Shown in pieces: positions 6,265 through 9,948 of a stretch of 9,948 nt of DNA. Position numbers and translations under genes: made by a program. The DNA comes from Pseudomonadota bacterium (GTDB lineage Bacteria; Pseudomonadota; Alphaproteobacteria; Rhizobiales; Xanthobacteraceae): assembly GCA_021779635.1 (NCBI GenBank), contig JAJYAH010000194.1, positions 1 to 9,948 on the forward strand, in the 5' to 3' direction. The stretch's first letter is position 1, and each line of letters starts with the position of its first letter. The notes below the pieces were generated by a model that saw only the letters and a list, made by a program, of their open reading frames with translations, was not told the DNA's origin and did not search any database.

Positions 6265-6801
6265 ATGACGCGCAGGCAACGGCGACTGACAATGATCGGC
6301 GGCTCGCTCGCGGTGCTCGCGGTTGCGGCGGCGCTGGTGCTGAATGCGATGCGCGATTCAATTGTATTTTTCTCGACGCCGGCGGCGGTGGCCGAAAAGC
6401 ATATTCCGGCAGGCAAGCGGTTCCGTCTTGGCGGCCTCGTCCAACCGGGGTCGCTGGTGCGCGGCGACGATCTTGCGGTCAGGTTCCTGGTCGCCGATGA
6501 CCGCGCCACATTGCCGGTTTCCTACAAGGGAATTCTTCCGGATCTGTTCCGCGAAGGGCAGGGCGTGGTCGCCGAAGGCGCGCTCGATTCATCCGGCGTT
6601 TTCAGGGCCGACACCGTGCTTGCCAAGCACGACGAGACCTATATGCCGAAGGATGTCGCTGACGCGCTGAAAAAGCAGGGCCACTGGAAAGACAGCTACG
6701 GCGCCAAGGCCGCCGGAGGCCCGGAAACGTCACGTGCGGCGCAAACGCCGTCGCAGACCGATCCGGCGGCGCCGCGGGCGGATCGAGGTACGATGCAATG
6801 A
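6265..6801 (+). CDS. ccmE: Cytochrome c maturation haem chaperone CcmE (CycJ)
   Basis: CcmE accepts haem from the CcmABCD complex on the periplasmic side and passes it to CcmF. The 178-residue protein has one N-terminal membrane anchor (about residues 9-27, after the basic TRRQRR) and an OB-fold domain. The haem-binding site is intact: H122 in [11 protein letters not shown], with Y126 four residues later, equivalent to the His/Tyr pair of Escherichia coli CcmE. The family signature [16 protein letters not shown] is complete. The tail after about residue 140 is flexible and Ala/Pro/Gln-rich, as is usual. The ribosome site GAGGT (6248-6252) lies 12-13 bases before ATG 6265, farther than normal. 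The stop TGA 6799-6801 overlaps the ccmF start in ATGA, so the two are probably translationally coupled. ccmABCD and ccmG are not in the window. Confidence 0.96.
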   Translation: MTRRQRRLTMIGGSLAVLAVAAALVLNAMRDSIVFFSTPAAVAEKHIPAGKRFRLGGLVQPGSLVRGDDLAVRFLVADDRATLPVSYKGILPDLFREGQGVVAEGALDSSGVFRADTVLAKHDETYMPKDVADALKKQGHWKDSYGAKAAGGPETSRAAQTPSQTDPAAPRADRGTMQ

Positions 6802-8780
6802 TCGCGGAAGCCGGACATTACGCACTGGTGCTGGCGCTGGGCCTGGCGCTGATCCAGTCGACCGTGCCGATCATTGGCGCGCGTTGGCGCGATCCTGCCC
6901 TGATGAATGTGGCGCGTTCGACCGCGCTGGCGCAGCTGCTGTTTGTCGGCGCATCGTTCGCGGCGCTGGTCACGCTACACGTCACCTCGGATTTTTCCGT
7001 CGTCAACGTGTTCGAGAATTCGCATTCGCTGAAGCCTTTAATCTACAAGATCACCGGCGTGTGGGGCAATCACGAAGGTTCGATGCTTTTATGGGTATCG
7101 ATCCTGGCATTATTTGGCGGTCTCGTTGCGGCATTCGGCAATAATCTGCCGCTGTCGCTGCGCGCCCATGTGCTGGCGGTGCAGGCCTGGATTGCCAGTG
7201 CGTTCTATCTGTTCATCCTGATCACGTCGAACCCGTTCCTGCGCATTGCCAATCCGCCGATCGAGGGCCGCGACCTCAATCCGGTGCTGCAGGACATCGG
7301 CCTCGCCGTGCATCCGCCGATGCTCTATCTCGGTTATGTCGGCTTTTCGATCTCGTTTTCGTTCGCCGTCGCCGCCCTGATCGAGGGCCGGATCGACGCC
7401 GCATGGGCGCGATGGGTGCGGCCCTGGACGCTGCTGGCGTGGATATTCCTCACCCTCGGCATCGCGATGGGCTCGTACTGGGCCTATTACGAACTCGGCT
7501 GGGGCGGCTGGTGGTTCTGGGATCCGGTCGAGAACGCTTCGCTGATGCCGTGGCTCGCCGGCACGGCGTTGCTGCATTCCGCGGTCGTGATGGAAAAGCG
7601 CAATGCGCTCAAGGTCTGGACCATTCTGCTGTCGATCCTGACGTTCTCGCTGTCGCTGCTAGGCACCTTCCTGGTGCGCTCGGGCGTGCTGACGTCGGTG
7701 CATGCGTTCGCGACCGATCCGACGCGCGGCGTCTTCATTCTGCTGATCCTCTGCACCTTCATTGGCGGCAGCCTGACGCTGTATGCGTGGCGCGCTTCCG
7801 CGCTGAAGCAGGGTGGCCTGTTCGCGCCGATCTCGCGCGAGGGCGCGCTGGTGCTGAACAACCTGTTCCTGACCACCGCCTGTGCAACCGTCTTTGTTGG
7901 AACGCTGTATCCGCTGGCGCTGGAAGTCCTGACCGGCGACAAGATTTCGGTCGGCGCGCCATTTTTCAATCTAACCTTCGCGCCCTTGTTCCTCCCGTTG
8001 ATGATCGCGATGCCGTTCGGGCCGCTATTGGCCTGGAAGCGCGGCGATCTGCTCGGCGCCGCGCAGCGCCTGTTCGCCGCAGGCGTCGCGGCGCTTGTTG
8101 CAATCGCGGTACTGTGGGCGTGGACGCGCGGCGGCAGTGCGTTCGCGCCGCTCGGGATCGGGCTCGCGGTATTCGTCATCGCGGGCGCGTTGAGCGATCT
8201 CGCCGAGCGGACCGGCCTGTTCCGCGTGCCGCCTCGAGCCGCGATGCGGCGCGCGGGCGGATTGCCGCGTTCGGCCTGGGGCACGGTGTTCGCCCATGCT
8301 GGCGTCGGCATCGCCTTGATCGGGATCGTCTGCGAGACCACGTGGAACAGCGAATATATAGGATCGATGAAACCCGACGACGTCGCTGTCATCGCCGGCT
8401 ACCAGTTGCGGCTGGACGGCGTAACGCAGCGACAGGGGCCGAATTATCGTGAAATGGTGGCGCAATTCGCGGTCAGTCTCAATGGTGAGCGGCTCAGCAC
8501 GATGACGCCGTCGAAGCGCAATTTCACCACGCGGGGATCGACGACGACCGAAGCCGCCTTGCTGACGCGTGGTGCAAGCCAGCTTTACATCTCTCTCGGC
8601 GAGACCGCTGCCGACGGCGCGATCGCGGTGCGCATTTACCACAAGCCGATGGTGCTGCTGATCTGGTTTGGCCCCGTACTGATGGCGTTCGGCGGCATGC
8701 TATCGCTGTCGGACCGACGGCTGCGCGTCGGTGCGCCGAAGCCCGCCAGGGCCGTGCGCGGATTGCAGGCGGCGGAGTGA
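6798..8780 (+). CDS. ccmF: Cytochrome c haem lyase subunit CcmF (CycK)
   Basis: CcmF is the integral-membrane haem lyase of System I. It takes haem from CcmE, reduces it and joins it to the CXXCH cysteines of apocytochrome c. The 660-residue length and many membrane helices match the family. The tryptophan-rich WWD motif is at 235-248 ([14 protein letters not shown]). The four histidines expected as haem ligands are present: H172 ([11 protein letters not shown]) and H302 ([15 protein letters not shown]) on the periplasmic loops, and H260 ([11 protein letters not shown]) and H500 ([11 protein letters not shown]) in membrane helices. Further conserved blocks are [16 protein letters not shown] (around H92) and the C-terminal [16 protein letters not shown]. 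Start ATG 6798 overlaps the ccmE stop, with GAGGT nine bases upstream. The stop TGA 8778-8780 shares its A with the ccmH ATG. Confidence 0.97.
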   Translation: MIAEAGHYALVLALGLALIQSTVPIIGARWRDPALMNVARSTALAQLLFVGASFAALVTLHVTSDFSVVNVFENSHSLKPLIYKITGVWGNHEGSMLLWVSILALFGGLVAAFGNNLPLSLRAHVLAVQAWIASAFYLFILITSNPFLRIANPPIEGRDLNPVLQDIGLAVHPPMLYLGYVGFSISFSFAVAALIEGRIDAAWARWVRPWTLLAWIFLTLGIAMGSYWAYYELGWGGWWFWDPVENASLMPWLAGTALLHSAVVMEKRNALKVWTILLSILTFSLSLLGTFLVRSGVLTSVHAFATDPTRGVFILLILCTFIGGSLTLYAWRASALKQGGLFAPISREGALVLNNLFLTTACATVFVGTLYPLALEVLTGDKISVGAPFFNLTFAPLFLPLMIAMPFGPLLAWKRGDLLGAAQRLFAAGVAALVAIAVLWAWTRGGSAFAPLGIGLAVFVIAGALSDLAERTGLFRVPPRAAMRRAGGLPRSAWGTVFAHAGVGIALIGIVCETTWNSEYIGSMKPDDVAVIAGYQLRLDGVTQRQGPNYREMVAQFAVSLNGERLSTMTPSKRNFTTRGSTTTEAALLTRGASQLYISLGETAADGAIAVRIYHKPMVLLIWFGPVLMAFGGMLSLSDRRLRVGAPKPARAVRGLQAAE

Positions 8781-9280
8781 TGAAACGAATCTTCGCCTGC
8801 GTGTTCGCCTTGGCCGTGATGGCAGGACCATCGGCCGCTTATGCCGTGCAGCCTGACGAAATCATGGCGGATCCGGCAAAGGAAGCGCGGGCCCGGGATT
8901 TGTCGCGCGAACTGCGCTGCATGGTGTGCCAGAACCAGTCGATCGATGATTCCGAAGCGCCGCTGGCGCGCGATTTGCGGCTACTGGTGCGCGAGCGGAT
9001 CGCGGCCGGCGACAGTGACGCGCAGGTGCTCGATTTTCTGGTGGCGCGCTATGGCGAGTTCGTGCTGCTGAAACCCCGGCTCGAGCCTCACACGTTCTTG
9101 CTGTGGTTATTGCCGCCGCTGGCGCTGGCTGGTGGAGGGGTCGCGCTGTGGATGCATAACCGGCGGCGGACCAAATCGGCGACGGCGGAGGATCAGTCGT
9201 CGCGCCAATTGACGGCGGAGGAAGAAGCGCGGCTGGAACAACTCATCGCGTCGGAACCGTCGCCGGAACGGCCGGTTTAG
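8780..9280 (+). CDS. ccmH: Cytochrome c maturation thiol reductase CcmH (CycL)
   Basis: CcmH is a membrane-anchored periplasmic thioredox protein that reduces apocytochrome c cysteines before haem ligation, together with CcmG. The 166-residue protein has a signal sequence (KRIFACVFALAVMAGPSAAYA, cleavage likely before VQP), then the three-helix domain with the active-site motif LRCMVCQNQ, cysteines C47 and C50. The following SIDDSEAPLARDLRLLVRE and YGEFVLLKP are family hallmarks. A single membrane helix lies at about 105-126, followed by a short basic and then acidic cytoplasmic tail. I place the start at ATG 8780, whose A is the last base of the ccmF stop. An in-frame GTG three bases earlier (8777) would only add one Met. 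It is the short form (the E. coli protein has an additional TPR domain fused on, provided here by ccmI). It is the last gene of the ccm cluster. Confidence 0.96.
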   Translation: MKRIFACVFALAVMAGPSAAYAVQPDEIMADPAKEARARDLSRELRCMVCQNQSIDDSEAPLARDLRLLVRERIAAGDSDAQVLDFLVARYGEFVLLKPRLEPHTFLLWLLPPLALAGGGVALWMHNRRRTKSATAEDQSSRQLTAEEEARLEQLIASEPSPERPV

Positions 9281-9297
9281 CCCCGCGACAAGTGGCC

Positions 9298-9380
9298 GCG
9301 ATAAATCGCCTTCGTCACGCGATAAGCCGTTTTTCCCTGCGATAAACCGTTTTCGCCCTGCGATAAACTGCCGCATTCAT
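9298..9380 (+). repeat. Four tandem ~21-bp repeats with a GCGATAA core, upstream of the DegP-type gene
   Basis: GCGATAA starts at 9298, 9319, 9339 and 9360, that is with steps of 21, 20 and 21 bases, close to two helical turns. The second and third units are nearly identical over their full length (GCGATAAGCCGTTTTTCCCT and GCGATAAACCGTTTTCGCCCT). The outer two match mainly in the core. The first unit also forms a small palindrome, GCGAT-AA-ATCGC (9298-9309). A degenerate GCGACAA occurs at 9285. The core was not seen elsewhere in the window. It could be a binding-site array for a regulator of the protease gene or a small minisatellite. Confidence 0.65.
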
Positions 9381-9407
9381 TCACCCCCTTTATTACCAAA
9401 GTTTAAT
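9380..9407 (+). promoter_or_regulatory. Possible promoter of the DegP-type gene
   Basis: TTCACC (9380-9385) and TTTAAT (9402-9407) are separated by 16 bases and match the vegetative -35 and -10 hexamers at four and five of six positions. This is the most AT-rich part of the gap and it directly follows the GCGATAA array, the usual place for activator sites. It would give a leader of about 90 bases. Confidence 0.3.
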
Positions 9408-9490
9408 TCGCCCGCCAGCGCGCCGTAAGGCGGAAATCCCCATGTTCAGAAACGGAAGGTGTTCGCCCCCGCACCGTCGATTCAGGCTCT

Positions 9491-9494
9491 GGAG
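9491..9494 (+). promoter_or_regulatory. Ribosome binding site of the DegP-type gene
   Basis: GGAG lies eight bases before ATG 9503 and selects it over ATG 9499, which is in another frame. Confidence 0.6.
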
Positions 9495-9502
9495 ACTTAT
9501 GT

Positions 9503-9948
9503 ATGACCGACCGTCCCACCGATCTTTCGTCACTTCCTTCCTATCAGGCGCCCCGCCGCTCGCTGCTCTCTGCGCGCAAGTTCGCGTTGATGGCTTCAGT
9601 GGTGGCAGGCCTTGGGGTCGCCGTCTACGGCTTCGGCCCGTCGCATGGCCCGGTCGATATCTTCAGCAGCACCGCGCATGCGCAGGTCAACAATGAAGTG
9701 CGCAAGGTCGCACAGCCGATCGGCTTTGCCGACATTGTCGAGCGCGTGAAGCCGTCGGTGATTTCGGTGAAGGTCAATATCAACGAGAAAGTCGCCAAGG
9801 ACGATAGCGGCAACGATGATTCGCCGTTCCAGCCGGGCTCGCCGATGGAGCGCTTCTTCCGCCGCTTCGGCGGACCCGATGGCTTGCCGCCGGGTCTGCG
9901 TCCGCGCGGACATGGGGCTGTGACCGGTCAAGGCTCCGGCTTCTTCAT
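9503..9948 (+). CDS. degP: Periplasmic HtrA/DegP-type serine protease, 3' truncated
   Basis: The frame is open to the right edge, so 148 residues are visible. The N-terminus has a polar stretch (MTDRPTDLSSLPSYQAPRRS), a hydrophobic segment at about 27-44 (FALMASVVAGLGVAVYGFG), and a likely cleavage site after A60 (STAHA before QVNNE). The mature part opens with IGFADIVERVKPSVISVKV, the classic start of the HtrA protease domain. A glycine/proline-rich loop with MERFFRRFGG follows, then GQGSGFF, the strand before the catalytic His region. The catalytic triad and PDZ domains fall outside the window. Expected role: ATP-independent protease and chaperone for misfolded envelope proteins. In rhizobia a degP gene follows cycHJKL, which agrees with this order. 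It is separated from ccmH by 222 bases with its own regulatory features, so it is probably a separate transcription unit. The long pre-sequence with RR at 18-19 could be a Tat signal or an uncleaved anchor. Confidence 0.9.
   Translation, partial: MTDRPTDLSSLPSYQAPRRSLLSARKFALMASVVAGLGVAVYGFGPSHGPVDIFSSTAHAQVNNEVRKVAQPIGFADIVERVKPSVISVKVNINEKVAKDDSGNDDSPFQPGSPMERFFRRFGGPDGLPPGLRPRGHGAVTGQGSGFF

Noticed and set aside
7403..8452. 349-codon + strand frame inside ccmF
   Set aside because: It is entirely covered by ccmF, whose catalytic histidines and WWD motif are in the other frame. It is rich in Arg and Ala and has no recognisable domain.
9107..9376. Minus-strand frame with an apparent seven-residue protein repeat (FIAGRKR, FIAGKNG)
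   Set aside because: The repetition only reflects the 21-bp DNA repeats read in frame. The rest is antisense to ccmH.
9438..9445. CCCCATGT, which matches the E. coli sigma-32 -10 element
   Set aside because: No CTTGAA-like -35 lies 13-18 bases upstream, so one hexamer-sized match is not enough to call a heat-shock promoter.
9442..9696. 84-codon + strand frame starting MFRNGRCSPP
   Set aside because: It overlaps the protease gene in another frame. The frame from 9503 has the ribosome site, signal segment and HtrA motifs.

Overview
The window reads as chromosomal backbone DNA of an alphaproteobacterium of the Bradyrhizobium / Rhodopseudomonas / Nitrobacter group. The evidence is high G+C coding DNA with strong third-position bias, a palindromic repeat with GAGCATGATC / GATCATGCTC ends that is typical of that group, and a gene order matching the rhizobial feuPQ – cycHJKL – degP neighbourhood. 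All recognised genes are on the + strand. No mobile element, tRNA, rRNA or CRISPR array was seen.

Layout. (1) 2-550: the 3' part of a PPP-type metallophosphatase, cut by the left edge. (2) 551-914: non-coding, with a possible terminator and then a striking set of 11-bp-period direct repeats leading into a two-component operon. (3) 915-3093: response regulator (FeuP-like, TTG start) and sensor histidine kinase (FeuQ-like), separated by a 76-bp dispersed palindromic repeat that ends two bases before the kinase ATG. (4) 3235-4632: a 465-residue soluble helical protein I do not recognise. (5) 4700-4969: an 89-residue small protein with an Ig-like strand pattern in noticeably AT-richer DNA. (6) 5100-9280: ccmI-ccmE-ccmF-ccmH (rhizobial cycHJKL), the haem-delivery and ligation half of System I cytochrome c maturation, with overlapping stop/start codons at the last two junctions. 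(7) 9281-9502: intergenic DNA with four GCGATAA repeats every 20-21 bp running up to a possible promoter. (8) 9503-9948: the N-terminal part of a periplasmic HtrA/DegP-type serine protease, cut by the right edge.

How it works together. FeuPQ is an envelope-sensing two-component system. In Rhizobium leguminosarum it lies by cycHJKL, and both loci affect high-affinity iron acquisition. CcmE carries haem in the periplasm, CcmF ligates it to apocytochrome c presented by CcmI, and CcmH keeps the CXXCH cysteines reduced. DegP handles periplasmic protein quality control. The theme is envelope and cytochrome biogenesis. Genes 4 and 5 are insertions relative to the rhizobial order and are the least understood part. 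I did not find a convincing new multi-gene system. The most unusual signals are the two repeat arrays upstream of feuP and degP and the two unrecognised genes.
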